Assembly (NCBI GenBank): GCA_003298465.1
Contig: QNGA01000001.1
Coordinates: forward strand, 1,612,001 to 1,676,000
Source: a halophilic archaeon
Lineage (GTDB): Archaea; Halobacteriota; Halobacteria; Halobacteriales; Haladaptataceae
Reading direction: 5' to 3'
Length of the DNA stretch: 64,000 nucleotides
Below the pieces are notes generated by a model that ran no database searches, was not told where the DNA came from, and saw only the letters and a list, made by a program, of their open reading frames with translations. Shown one piece after another: positions 17,729 through 25,975 of the stretch. A program made the translations under genes and the position numbers. Every line of letters starts with the position of its first letter. Position 1 is the first letter of the stretch.

Positions 17729-18517
17729 ATGGTGCGTATGAGGAGACGACAGTTCCTTTCGACGGCAGCGGTCGCGAGCGCGCTCGGTCTGGCCGGGTGT
17801 GGGGGAATGCTGGAGGAGTCGCCCGAGTCGAAGGTCAACGCGTGGCTCGAAGACCACCAGGAGTCGAGACGGCTGATGGAAGCGGGGTTCCAGGCCGGGG
17901 ACAGCGCGTACCGGCGAGGCCGGTACGAGGAGGCCGCCACCCAGTACGCCAACGGACTCGACGGCGTCACGACGCTCCTGACCGACGCGAAAGAGCGGCG
18001 GAAGAAGATAGACGACGACGGCAGTCGCCTGCACGAACTCTTCACGAAGCTCGTCGACTACTACGCGCACGTCGAGAAGGCGATGACGATACGGCGAGAC
18101 GCCGCGCGCCTCGCTGCGGACGGCGAGACGGCGGCGGCCGAGCGCAAGCGCGACGAGAGCACGCCGCACGTCGAGAAGGCCAACGAACTCTGGGCGACGC
18201 TGGCCGACGAACTCGACCTGACGACCTCGACCACCACGACCGAAGGGGAGAGCTTCCCGCCGCTGGCCGTTCGGGTACTCTACGACGGTGAGTGGCAGGG
18301 CGCCGTCTCGGCCGGAGGGTCGTCGCGAAGTATCTCCGGAGTGGGCGAGAGGGTCGTCGAAGTCGACGCCGACGCGAACGTCGTCTCCGCGAACGCCCAG
18401 AAGGAGGACGGGGGCGGGGCGAAGCTGACCATCCAGGTACTGGAGGACGGTAACGTCGTCAAGGAAACCAGCACGACCGCCGAGTACGGCGTCGCACAGG
18501 TCACGGCGAACGTCTAA
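17729..18517 (+). CDS. Tat lipoprotein, unknown function
   Basis: This 262-residue precursor begins MVRMRRRQFLSTAAVASA and has a lipobox ending LAGC (Cys about 24), so it is probably Tat-exported and lipid-anchored. ATG at 17738 is an equally good start. The mature part is helical and charged (EDHQESRRLMEAGFQAGDSA, with repeat-like segments), followed by a Thr run (TTSTTTTEGE) and a C-terminal beta domain ending AEYGVAQVTANV. That tail (VRVLYDGEWQGAVSAGG...) may be a small beta-sandwich. TATTATATTTGA precedes the start. No family was recognised. Confidence 0.78.
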   Translation: MVRMRRRQFLSTAAVASALGLAGCGGMLEESPESKVNAWLEDHQESRRLMEAGFQAGDSAYRRGRYEEAATQYANGLDGVTTLLTDAKERRKKIDDDGSRLHELFTKLVDYYAHVEKAMTIRRDAARLAADGETAAAERKRDESTPHVEKANELWATLADELDLTTSTTTTEGESFPPLAVRVLYDGEWQGAVSAGGSSRSISGVGERVVEVDADANVVSANAQKEDGGGAKLTIQVLEDGNVVKETSTTAEYGVAQVTANV

Positions 18518-18990
18518 GCTCGCACGTCCGCCACGTCCGCGTCGGCGTACTCCCGCAGCGTTTCCGGGTCGACGGGGAACACCGCTTCCGGGGTGCCGGC
18601 GGCGGCCCACACCGTGTCGAACTCCGCGAGCGTCTCGTCGAGGTAGACGGGCAGGTCCCCGTCGTGGCAGAACGGCGGTACGCCGCCGATGGACCATCCG
18701 AGGGCGTTCCGAATCTCCTCGGCGTCGGCCATGGACACCTCCTCTTCCGGGACGCCGTGGCGGTCGGCGAGTTTCGCCTCGCTCACGCGGTTCGCACCGC
18801 TGGTGACGACGACGACGAGGTCGGTGCCCGCGCGCATGACGATGCTGCTCGCTATCTGTGCGACGTCGCAGCCGACGGCGTCGGCGGCGTCTTCGGCCGT
18901 CTTCGTCCCCTCGGGGAACTCGTGGACCTCGACGTCGAAGTCGTGTTCCTCCCGGGCGTGCTCCCGGAACTCCGCTGCTCGTTCGTGCAT
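18514..18990 (-). CDS. YbaK/ProX-type aminoacyl-tRNA deacylase
   Basis: The 158-residue protein (ATG 18990) has the YbaK fold: VEVHEFPEGTKTAEDAADAVGCDVAQIASSIVMRAG, then GANRVSEAKLADRHG and the hallmark GWSIGGVPPFCH. The family frees wrongly charged tRNAs such as Cys-tRNA(Pro) or Ala-tRNA(Pro). Haloarchaeal members are short stand-alone domains acting in trans. It is convergent with the lipoprotein gene, their stops overlapping by four bases. Confidence 0.88.
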   Translation of the reverse strand: MHERAAEFREHAREEHDFDVEVHEFPEGTKTAEDAADAVGCDVAQIASSIVMRAGTDLVVVVTSGANRVSEAKLADRHGVPEEEVSMADAEEIRNALGWSIGGVPPFCHDGDLPVYLDETLAEFDTVWAAAGTPEAVFPVDPETLREYADADVADVRA

Positions 18991-19051
18991 GTCGAGGCAG
19001 GTCGTCCGCACGACCAAAGACGTTAGCGGTCCGCTTCCGACGGTCACCGCG

Positions 19052-19357
19052 TCACTCGCCGGACGACATCTCGCCGCGGTCGTCGAGTCGACGCTCGTAC
19101 TTCTCCAGCGCCCCGTCGAGGGCCGCCTCGGCGTCGACGTCCAGCGACGTCGCCAGCGCGAGCAGCGCGAACAGCGCGTCCCCGATCTCGTCGGGGTTCA
19201 CCGACACCTCGTCGGGGTTCGCGCCGTACGCCGAGGACTCGTTCGCGTCTTTCGCCAGTTCGCCGACCTCGGAGGCCAGGTCGAGCAGGCGAAACGCGGG
19301 CGGGGCGTCCATCTCGTGTTCCGCGACGAACGCGGCGACTCGCTGCTGAGCGTCCAT
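19052..19357 (-). CDS. MazG-like nucleotide pyrophosphohydrolase
   Basis: The 101-residue all-alpha protein has the two acidic metal-binding blocks of the MazG/dUTPase-2 group: LASEVGELAKD and DEIGDALFALLAL, i.e. E-x-x-E and E-x-x-D. Such enzymes hydrolyse non-canonical or excess NTPs to NMP and pyrophosphate. The 33-codon spacer rich in Asn, Pro and Glu is slightly long. It starts at ATG 19357, divergent from the YjbQ gene. Confidence 0.85.
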   Translation of the reverse strand: MDAQQRVAAFVAEHEMDAPPAFRLLDLASEVGELAKDANESSAYGANPDEVSVNPDEIGDALFALLALATSLDVDAEAALDGALEKYERRLDDRGEMSSGE

Positions 19358-19409
19358 GTCAGAGCAGTTTCACGCCGGGGGTTTAGGTGCTGCGAGTGGA
19401 CGGTCGGGT

Positions 19410-19784
19410 ATGGAACTCGAAGTCGAAACCGACGAGCGCGTCGAGGTAGTAGACGTGACCGACCGCGTCGCCGAACGGGTCCCGACGGACGGGGACACCT
19501 GCACCGTCTTCGTCCCGCACACGACCGCCGGCGTCGTCGTGAACGAGAACGAGCGGCGACTGCTCGCCGACCTGGAGGACGCCCTGGCGGACCTCGTGCC
19601 CGAGGACGGGGACTACGGCCACGACGAACTCGACGGCAACGCCGACGCCCACCTGCGGTCGATGCTGCTCGGCGAACACGTCACGGTCCCGGTCGAGGAC
19701 GGCGACCTGGCGCTGGGGACGTGGCAGTCGATTCTGTTCGTCGAGTGCGACGGGCCGCGGAGCCGCCGCCTGCGAGTACGGTGA
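19410..19784 (+). CDS. YjbQ family (UPF0047) protein
   Basis: This is 124 residues from ATG 19410. Conserved blocks of the YjbQ beta-barrel are present: CTVFVPHTTAGVVVNENER, then the acidic GDYGHDELDGNADAHLRSML, GEHVTVPVEDGDLALGTWQS and the end ILFVECDGPRSRRLRV. Members have been reported with weak thiamine-phosphate synthase activity; the real substrate is unclear. His and Asn-Ala-Asp-Ala-His are the probable metal ligands. It faces the zinc-ribbon gene. Confidence 0.87.
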   Translation: MELEVETDERVEVVDVTDRVAERVPTDGDTCTVFVPHTTAGVVVNENERRLLADLEDALADLVPEDGDYGHDELDGNADAHLRSMLLGEHVTVPVEDGDLALGTWQSILFVECDGPRSRRLRVR

Positions 19785-20099
19785 CTACACCAGGCGCTCA
19801 CCGCAGTTCGTACACTCGACCTTCTTCTTCCCGGTCGCGGTGCGTTCGACGCCGAGCGCACCCCCGGAGTTACAGCTCGGACAGACGCTCTTGCCGGTCT
19901 CGCTGGCCTGTTGCTGGGCCATCCAGCGCAGGTTCCGCTCGGTCTGCCGGAGCCGTTCCGTCGTTTCGTCGAGCTGGGACCGGAGCTGCTCGACCTGCGA
20001 CTGGAGTCGCTGGACCTGGCTGTCGTCGCTCTCGTCGGAGGGGCGACCACCCTCGGACGAATTCATCTCGTCGGCGACCTCGGACTCGTTGGACGTCAT
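19785..20099 (-). CDS. Coiled-coil zinc-ribbon protein
   Basis: The 104-residue protein has a polar N-terminus, a helix with heptad Leu/Gln spacing (VQRLQSQVEQLRSQLDETTE, continuing to about residue 60), and a C-terminal zinc ribbon CPSC...CTNC. It is likely a dimer that binds zinc, possibly a transcription-associated or adaptor protein. No specific family can be named. It lies convergent to YjbQ with no gap, and its promoter faces the NCS2 permease's 3' end across about 137 bases. Confidence 0.8.
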   Translation of the reverse strand: MTSNESEVADEMNSSEGGRPSDESDDSQVQRLQSQVEQLRSQLDETTERLRQTERNLRWMAQQQASETGKSVCPSCNSGGALGVERTATGKKKVECTNCGERLV

Positions 20100-20236
20100 G
20101 AGGTATACACGTGTTAGCGATACTCATAGATACAAAAATCTGGTGTCGGTACGCGTAGATTTTTGTCGGTGACGGCGCCGCTCGATGCGAAATTTTCGGT
20201 CTTCCGGTACGGGGAATCGACGGGCGTCGGCGGCGG

Positions 20237-21925
20237 TCAGTCGCTCCGGACAGCGCGGGAGTCGTCCGAGCCGAAGCGGTCGAACGCGGACTCGAAGTCG
20301 GTGTCGTCCTCGGAGATGTCGTCCCAGGCTTCGAGGCCGCGCTCCTTCCGGGTGCCGGGGATGGTGTTGTCGAGGAGGAACGCGACGAGACCGCCGACGG
20401 CCATCCCGGTACCGCCGATGACGTAGACGGTGTCGGCGACGACCTTCGTCCCGAGGACCGGACCGAGCACGGCGACGTTCCGCATGTTCTGGCGGAAGAA
20501 CGCCGCGCCGCCGACGCCCTCGGGGGCCGCGCTCGCGACGTTGGCCATGTAGGACGGAATCGCAAGCCCGACGAACAGCGCGACGCCGATGACGTAGATG
20601 TTCCGCGAGGAGTCGAGGTCGACGTACTTCAGGTTCGAGAGGCCGACGGCGACTATCTGGCCGAACATGGCGACGTAGAGGCCGCCGATGACGGGGTCCG
20701 GAATCGAGCGGATGAACGCGCCGAAGTAACCGACGAAGCCGACGCCGAGCATCGCGACGGCCCCGATCTGGACGACGTAGCGCGAGGCGACGCCGGTCAG
20801 CCCGATGGCCCCGATGTTCTCCGAGTAGGAGGTCGACCCGCCGGCACCCATGACGCCGGCGAAGACGTTCATCAGCCCCTCCATGCCGATGCCGTGGTTG
20901 ATGCGTCTCTCGCTCGGCGCGCCGAGACCGGAGAGGCGCGCCACCGCGTGGTAGTCGCCGAAGCTCTCGACGATGGAGGCGCCCACGCCCGCGAGCATCC
21001 CGACGACGAGCGAGGCCTCGACGCGGGGGACGCCCCACTGGAGCGGCGTCGGAACGACCACGGCGGGTGCCTCGAAGATGGTCCCCATGTCGACGTACCC
21101 GGCGGTTCCGGCGGCGTAGACGCCCAGTGCGGAGAGGACGGCGGCGACGGCGTACGCGGTGACGACGCCGAGCAGCACCGGGAAGAGCTTGAACGCCCGG
21201 ACGCGGGTGTCGAGGTACTGCGAGAAGAGGGTGATGAGGACGAGCGTGAGCAACAGGAGCGGCCAGTTCTGGGTCGCCGAGGTCACCTGACCCGTACTGA
21301 AGAGCGAGAGACCGATGAGCGCGATGGTCGGCGCGATGACGACCGGGGAGAGGTAGCGCCGGATGCGCCCGATGAGGCCGAGGTAGCCCACGGCGACCTC
21401 GAACAGCGCGGCGACGATGATCGCCCCCTGGAGGCTCAGGAGGGCGGCGCGCCAGTCGGCCATCCCGGTGGGGTTCGTCGCCTGCACGACGCCGATGACG
21501 GCGAGGGCGGGCGCGAGCATCGAGAACGGCGCGCCCTGCACGATGGGGTAGCGGTTGCCGAACGTCGTCTGGGCCAGCGTGGCGAGACCGGAGACGACGA
21601 AGAACGTCCCGATGAACCGCGGCCAGAGGTTCGCCGGCATCCCGAGCGTCCCCGCGAGGATGAGTGGGACGGCGACGTTCGCTCCGACCATCGTCAGGTA
21701 GTGCTGGACGCCGAGCAGTATCGATTCGCCCAGCGGCGGTCGGTCCTCGATGCCGTACTCGACGAACGACGCCACCGACCCGTCCTCCGACGGTTCCTCG
21801 CCCGGTCGGCCCCCGTCGGGTCGTGCGTCGCCGGTCGCGGCTTCGTCGACCCCCGCTCCGTCGGAGCGTGCGGCGTCGGCGACTCCTCCGTTCGATTCCT
21901 CCGTGTCGCTGTGTTCCTCGCTCAT
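20237..21925 (-). CDS. NCS2 xanthine/uracil-type permease
   Basis: The 562-residue membrane protein has about 14 hydrophobic segments. Family blocks are visible: GVQHYLTMVGANVAVPLILAG, a Gly-Ala-Pro turn (VQGAPFSMLAPALAVIG), then ESFGDYHAVARLSG and the signature MGAGGSTSYSENIGAIGLTG. These proteins import uracil, xanthine or uric acid with a cation. An acidic, Gly-rich N-terminal stretch of about 55 residues precedes the first helix, which is long for the family. CTTTTAAGCC lies about 30 bases before the ATG as probable promoter. Confidence 0.92.
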   Translation of the reverse strand: MSEEHSDTEESNGGVADAARSDGAGVDEAATGDARPDGGRPGEEPSEDGSVASFVEYGIEDRPPLGESILLGVQHYLTMVGANVAVPLILAGTLGMPANLWPRFIGTFFVVSGLATLAQTTFGNRYPIVQGAPFSMLAPALAVIGVVQATNPTGMADWRAALLSLQGAIIVAALFEVAVGYLGLIGRIRRYLSPVVIAPTIALIGLSLFSTGQVTSATQNWPLLLLTLVLITLFSQYLDTRVRAFKLFPVLLGVVTAYAVAAVLSALGVYAAGTAGYVDMGTIFEAPAVVVPTPLQWGVPRVEASLVVGMLAGVGASIVESFGDYHAVARLSGLGAPSERRINHGIGMEGLMNVFAGVMGAGGSTSYSENIGAIGLTGVASRYVVQIGAVAMLGVGFVGYFGAFIRSIPDPVIGGLYVAMFGQIVAVGLSNLKYVDLDSSRNIYVIGVALFVGLAIPSYMANVASAAPEGVGGAAFFRQNMRNVAVLGPVLGTKVVADTVYVIGGTGMAVGGLVAFLLDNTIPGTRKERGLEAWDDISEDDTDFESAFDRFGSDDSRAVRSD

Positions 21926-21993
21926 TCGCCAGTCCGTTCGTCGGATTCCTCGTAGTCGGCTTAAAAGTGACGTTACGAAGAGCGAAGTGAGTT

Positions 21994-22962
21994 CTACGAA
22001 TTTCGCAATCGAGTGGCGGCGTCGCGGTCGGGCAGGGCGGCCATCGCGCCGTCCTCCGTCGTCGTCCGGGCGGCCACGGCGTTCGCGAAGGCGAGCACGT
22101 CCGAGAGGGAGACGTCGGAGCGGTCGTCCTCGGCGGCGAACGCGGCGAGCGCGCCCGCGGTGAATGCGTCACCGGCGCCGGTCGTGTCCCTGACCGTCAC
22201 GTCGTACCCCCGGTGGGAGGCCGCCTCCGCGCCCCAGGGAGCCGCGGCCTCGGCGTGCGCGTACGCTCCCGTTCCGCCGAGGGTCAGCAGGACGGTGTGG
22301 GGGCCGCGGTCCGCGACCGCGGCGGCGAGTCGCTCCGGTTCCTGGGCCTCGAAGCCCGCCATCGCGAGGTCCTCCGGCGTCGCCTTGACGACCGTGGCGA
22401 CGTCGAGCAGTTCGGCGACGGCGTCCTCGAAGCCGCCGTCCGGCCACAGTTCCGGCCGGGCGTTCGGGTCGAAGACGACCTCGCAGTCGCGCTCGCTAGC
22501 GCGTTCGGCGAGGTCGACCGTGGCGGTCCGTCCCGGTTCGGTGGCCAGCATCACGCCGCCGACGTACACCCACTCGACCGCGTCGAGCGCCTCGTCGGGG
22601 ACGCCGCCGGGTTCGAGGCGCGTGTCGGCGGTGCCGTCGCGGTAGAAGGAGAACTCGCGGTCGCCCGTCTCGTCGTGGGTGACGAACGCGAGCGTCGTCT
22701 GGGCCGCGGCGTCGCGTTCGACGAACCGGTCGGGGACGCCGCGCTCGTCCAGCGTCTCGACGAGGAAGTCGCCGAAGGGGTCCTCGGCGAGGCGCGTCCA
22801 GAACCACGGCGTCTCCTCCAGGCGGGCCAGCGCGACGGCCACGTTCGCGGGCGCGCCGCCGGGCCGCCTGGCGAACGACGGAACGTCGGAGAGCGGGCCG
22901 GGGCGTTCGGGCAGGAAGTCTATCAGCGTCTCCCCCGAGACGAGTACGTTCGGGTCGGGCAT
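21994..22962 (-). CDS. PfkB-family sugar kinase (fructokinase-like)
   Basis: This is 322 residues from ATG 22962; a start 13 codons upstream is possible but adds a Ser/Thr-rich stretch not expected in the fold. PfkB motifs are RRPGGAPANVAVALARL near the N-terminus and VRDTTGAGDAFTAGALAAF near the C-terminus, with the catalytic Asp in GAGD. It phosphorylates a sugar, most likely fructose or a keto-deoxy acid, using ATP. Its neighbour on the same strand encodes a sugar-phosphate isomerase-like TIM barrel. Confidence 0.9.
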   Translation of the reverse strand: MPDPNVLVSGETLIDFLPERPGPLSDVPSFARRPGGAPANVAVALARLEETPWFWTRLAEDPFGDFLVETLDERGVPDRFVERDAAAQTTLAFVTHDETGDREFSFYRDGTADTRLEPGGVPDEALDAVEWVYVGGVMLATEPGRTATVDLAERASERDCEVVFDPNARPELWPDGGFEDAVAELLDVATVVKATPEDLAMAGFEAQEPERLAAAVADRGPHTVLLTLGGTGAYAHAEAAAPWGAEAASHRGYDVTVRDTTGAGDAFTAGALAAFAAEDDRSDVSLSDVLAFANAVAARTTTEDGAMAALPDRDAATRLRNS

Positions 22963-23038
22963 GCTCGTTGTTGAGTCGTCCCCCGAAATAGTGTTTGTCA
23001 CACGGGCGTGGCCCGCCGGACTCGGACGTCCGTCGACG

Positions 23039-23809
23039 TTACAACAGGTCGTCGAGGTGCGCCTTGCTGGTCTCGACGTACCCGTACTCCAGCGTGAACA
23101 CCTCCAGCGAGAGCGTCCCCGACCAGTCGTCGGGGAAGGCCGCGAATATCCGCTCGAAGTCGATGGTGCCCGCGCCGAACGGGAGGTGTTCGTCCTTCGG
23201 CTGCCGGGTGTCGTTCAGGTGGACGTGGCTCACCCGGTCGGCGTGCTCGGCGACGAACGCGGCGGTCTCGTCGGAGTCCAGTCCGTCGATGCGCGCGTGG
23301 CCGGTGTCGAGCGTCATCGAGAGGTCCGTCTCGGCGAACAGCCCGTCGAACTCCTCGATGGAGAACCAACCGCCCGGCACGTTCTCGGCGCAGAGTTCGA
23401 CGCCGCGCTCGGCGGCGAAGGCGTCCAGGTCGGCCAGCGAATCGACGATGGTCGCTCGCACCGTCTCGCCGTCCCACGCCGGCCGCCAGGCGTTCGAACT
23501 CGCGTGGACGACGCCCTTCTCCGCGCCGAACGCGGCGGCGGCCTCGACGGCCGCCCGGAGTTCCCGGAGCGCGTCCTCGCGGACGTGGTCGTGGGGCGAC
23601 CCGACGTCGAGCGTGAACGGCAGGTGGACCGCGAGGTCGAGGCCGCGCTCCTCGGCCGACTCCCGGACCGACTCTGGGTCGACGTTCCGATGTGCGCTCG
23701 GACCGTCCAGCATCACCTCGACGTAGTCGAACCCGAGGTCGGCCGCCACGTCGAACGCCGCCTCCCGGTCCATCCCCATCTGGGTGACGAAGCCGGTTCG
23801 CTCGTCCAT
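23039..23809 (-). CDS. Sugar phosphate isomerase/epimerase (AP-endonuclease 2 TIM barrel)
   Basis: The 256-residue TIM barrel has the xylose-isomerase-like metal residues spread over YVEVMLDG, LAVHLPF, CAENVPGGWFSIEEFD, LDTGHARIDG and SHVHLNDTRQPKDEHLPFGAGTIDFERIF. Those Glu, His and Asp residues hold a divalent metal. The family includes hexulose epimerases and inosose enzymes; the substrate cannot be read off. It lies upstream of the PfkB kinase gene on the same strand with a gap of about 76 bases, suggesting joint sugar catabolism. Confidence 0.87.
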   Translation of the reverse strand: MDERTGFVTQMGMDREAAFDVAADLGFDYVEVMLDGPSAHRNVDPESVRESAEERGLDLAVHLPFTLDVGSPHDHVREDALRELRAAVEAAAAFGAEKGVVHASSNAWRPAWDGETVRATIVDSLADLDAFAAERGVELCAENVPGGWFSIEEFDGLFAETDLSMTLDTGHARIDGLDSDETAAFVAEHADRVSHVHLNDTRQPKDEHLPFGAGTIDFERIFAAFPDDWSGTLSLEVFTLEYGYVETSKAHLDDLL

Positions 23810-23871
23810 GCCGGAAACGACGACGGACGGCGTGTTAGCTCTGGCGGGGCGGACGTCCGGGGAGGTCGGCG

Positions 23872-24777
23872 TTACGCGGCGACGTCGCCCGCGACGCTAC
23901 CGGCGGTGCTGTTGTTCCCCCCGCCGGTGAGCCGAATCTGAGCCGACTGCTGGCTGTCGAAGGCCCGAACGCTGTGCGTGTACACGCCAGGTTCGCCCGG
24001 AATCTGACCCGAACTGACCTGGAACGTCACAGTTCGGGACTCCCCGGGGGCAAGTTCGACGACTTCCCGCTGGACGGTGACGCCGCCGAACAGGTAGTGA
24101 ATCTCCTCGACGCCCGACTCGCTACCCGGGTTGGTGAGTTCCGCCGTCACCTCGAACGACTCGCCGGTCGAGACCGTGTCGGGTGCCGAGAGGTTCGTCA
24201 CCCGGAACCCCGGCTCGACCGGCCCCGGGGTGGCGTTCCCCTGCGACAGCCGGGTCGGTTCGCCGAGCGTCACCTGCTGGTCCGCGTCCCGGAAAATCGT
24301 CTCGTCGCGGACCTGGACCGTGAGGAACCCGTACAGAAACTGGACGTTCCGCACGCCGTCGGGGACGTCGAAGGCACCCGCGTCGCCCCGCGCCAACTGT
24401 TGGCTAATTCGGCTCGCCTCGGCCGCGCTGATTCGGTTCCCGAGGACGAGCCGCAGGTTGGTCACCCTCGCGTCCGTCGGGCCCGCCGACAGCGTCCCGG
24501 TCTTCACGAACAGCGTCAACGTTCCGTTTCGCAGCGTGAAAAGCCCGTTCTCGACGAACAGTTCCGCGTCCGCGAACGACACCCGCTCGTCGGTGAACTG
24601 GACCGGTTCGAACGTGGCGTTCGTCTGGTTAGTCTGGTTCGTATCCTGTGCCGTGCGTTCGCTCGCGACGTCGACGGGCGCCGAACCGTTCTGTCCGGAG
24701 GCGCCCGCCGTCCCGGCAGCAGGTGCCGCGACGAGCGCGAGGACCGCGAAGAACACGCCGAACTGCTGGACGTTCAT
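23872..24777 (-). CDS. Secreted protein with CARDB-like domain
   Basis: The 301-residue precursor begins with a Sec-type signal (VFFAVLALVAAPAAGTAGASG) and then an Asn/Thr-rich linker (TNQTNQTNATFE) with N-glycosylation sequons. The C-terminal third, GFRVTNLSAPDTVSTGESFE through LAPGESRTVTFQVSSG, is a CARDB-like beta-sandwich used in cell adhesion. The protein ends in a short Gly/Ser stretch without a PGF-CTERM helix, so anchoring is unclear. Middle residues (VTNLRLVLGNRISAAEASRI) have no recognised match. Confidence 0.8.
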   Translation of the reverse strand: MNVQQFGVFFAVLALVAAPAAGTAGASGQNGSAPVDVASERTAQDTNQTNQTNATFEPVQFTDERVSFADAELFVENGLFTLRNGTLTLFVKTGTLSAGPTDARVTNLRLVLGNRISAAEASRISQQLARGDAGAFDVPDGVRNVQFLYGFLTVQVRDETIFRDADQQVTLGEPTRLSQGNATPGPVEPGFRVTNLSAPDTVSTGESFEVTAELTNPGSESGVEEIHYLFGGVTVQREVVELAPGESRTVTFQVSSGQIPGEPGVYTHSVRAFDSQQSAQIRLTGGGNNSTAGSVAGDVAA

Positions 24778-25060
24778 ACCGACGTACGTAGTTCGCGTTC
24801 GTCGTTAAACGAGGCGACCGTTCGCGCCGTTCGGGGGCGATACGCTGGCGTTACGGTCGGCGGTCGGCCCGGCGAGTCTCGTTCCGCCGACTCGGCGAAT
24901 CTCGTCCGTCGACCCAAGCGTCGGTGCCCGGGAGGCGATGTCTGCAATACCGAGATTCTAGTGGGATTTCTACCCCGTCAAGGCGGCGATACCACGTGAA
25001 CAGTTACCAACGGTCGTTAGTTACTATTCGGTGGCTCTGGTCGAAGGTGCGGGGGAAACG

Positions 25061-25975
25061 ATGACCAACGAACCACCGGACGACGCTCGATTCGACTTCT
25101 CCCGTCGCGCGTTCCTCGGAAACTCGGGACTCGCAGGCGGGGCCATGCTACTAGCGGGACAGGCGGCGGACGTCGCTCGCGGGGAGCGGCGAGAACGACA
25201 GCAGGCGGACGACGACGCCGGCGTCGACGAGGAGGGACTCAAGTATCTCGACGTCGACGAGGCCAGAGTCGTACAGGCGATGGCGTCGCGCATCGTACCG
25301 TCCGACGAGTACGGACCGGGAGCGGTCGAGGCCGGCGTCCTCTACTTCATCGACCACCAGCTCGACAGCGAGTGGGGCGCGGGCGACAAGTGGTACATGG
25401 AGCCGCCGTTCGTCAACCGAAACGAGGGGGCGATTCCCAACCAGGGATGGCAGTCGAATCTCGTTCCGCGCGAAGTGTACCGCTTCGCCGTCGAGTGGAT
25501 AGAGGAGTACACGAACGAGCAGTACGACAGCAGTTTCATCGAGCTGTCGGACGAGCAGCAGGACGAGGTGCTGCTGGCCGTCCAGGAGAACGAGGTCGAC
25601 ACGTTCCAGTCCATCGAGCCGGAGGAGTTCTTCACCCTCTTTCGGCAGAACGTGCTGGAGGGGATGTACTGCGACCCGATGTACGAGGGCAACCGCGAGA
25701 TGGTCGGCTGGAAGTTAAAGCGGTTCCCCGGTTCGCCGGGAGCGCTCGGAAGCTACAAGCAACTCATCGACCGCGGGGAGTTCATCCGCATCCCGCCGCG
25801 GAGCGTCGAGGACGACGTGGAGTCCGTCGGCATCGAGACCGGCGCGAGCGAGGGCGGGAACGAGGAGCAGAGCCAAGGTGCCGTCCACAACCACGACCAC
25901 GGCCCGCGGTACGAACTCGAAGGCGGGAACCCCGACGACGTGCACGAGAACGTCGAGGAGGACACCGATGGCTGA
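25061..25975 (+). CDS. Gluconate 2-dehydrogenase subunit 3-like, Tat-exported
   Basis: The 304-residue precursor (ATG 25061) has the Tat motif FSRRAFLGNSGLAGG followed by a hydrophobic run. The core, YLDVDEARVVQAMASRIVPSD, VEAGVLYFIDHQLDSEWG and FFTLFRQNVLEGMYCDPMY, is the gluconate_2-dh3 family, the small subunit that escorts a GMC flavoprotein to the outer face of the membrane. A His/Asp/Gly-rich C-terminal tail (VHNHDHGPRYELEGGNPDD) follows. Its stop overlaps the GMC gene start by eight bases, so both are made together. Confidence 0.92.
   Translation: MTNEPPDDARFDFSRRAFLGNSGLAGGAMLLAGQAADVARGERRERQQADDDAGVDEEGLKYLDVDEARVVQAMASRIVPSDEYGPGAVEAGVLYFIDHQLDSEWGAGDKWYMEPPFVNRNEGAIPNQGWQSNLVPREVYRFAVEWIEEYTNEQYDSSFIELSDEQQDEVLLAVQENEVDTFQSIEPEEFFTLFRQNVLEGMYCDPMYEGNREMVGWKLKRFPGSPGALGSYKQLIDRGEFIRIPPRSVEDDVESVGIETGASEGGNEEQSQGAVHNHDHGPRYELEGGNPDDVHENVEEDTDG

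Noticed and set aside
20124..22172. 682-codon frame over the NCS2 permease
   Set aside because: Shadow frame, extremely Arg/Pro-rich; the permease frame carries all family motifs.
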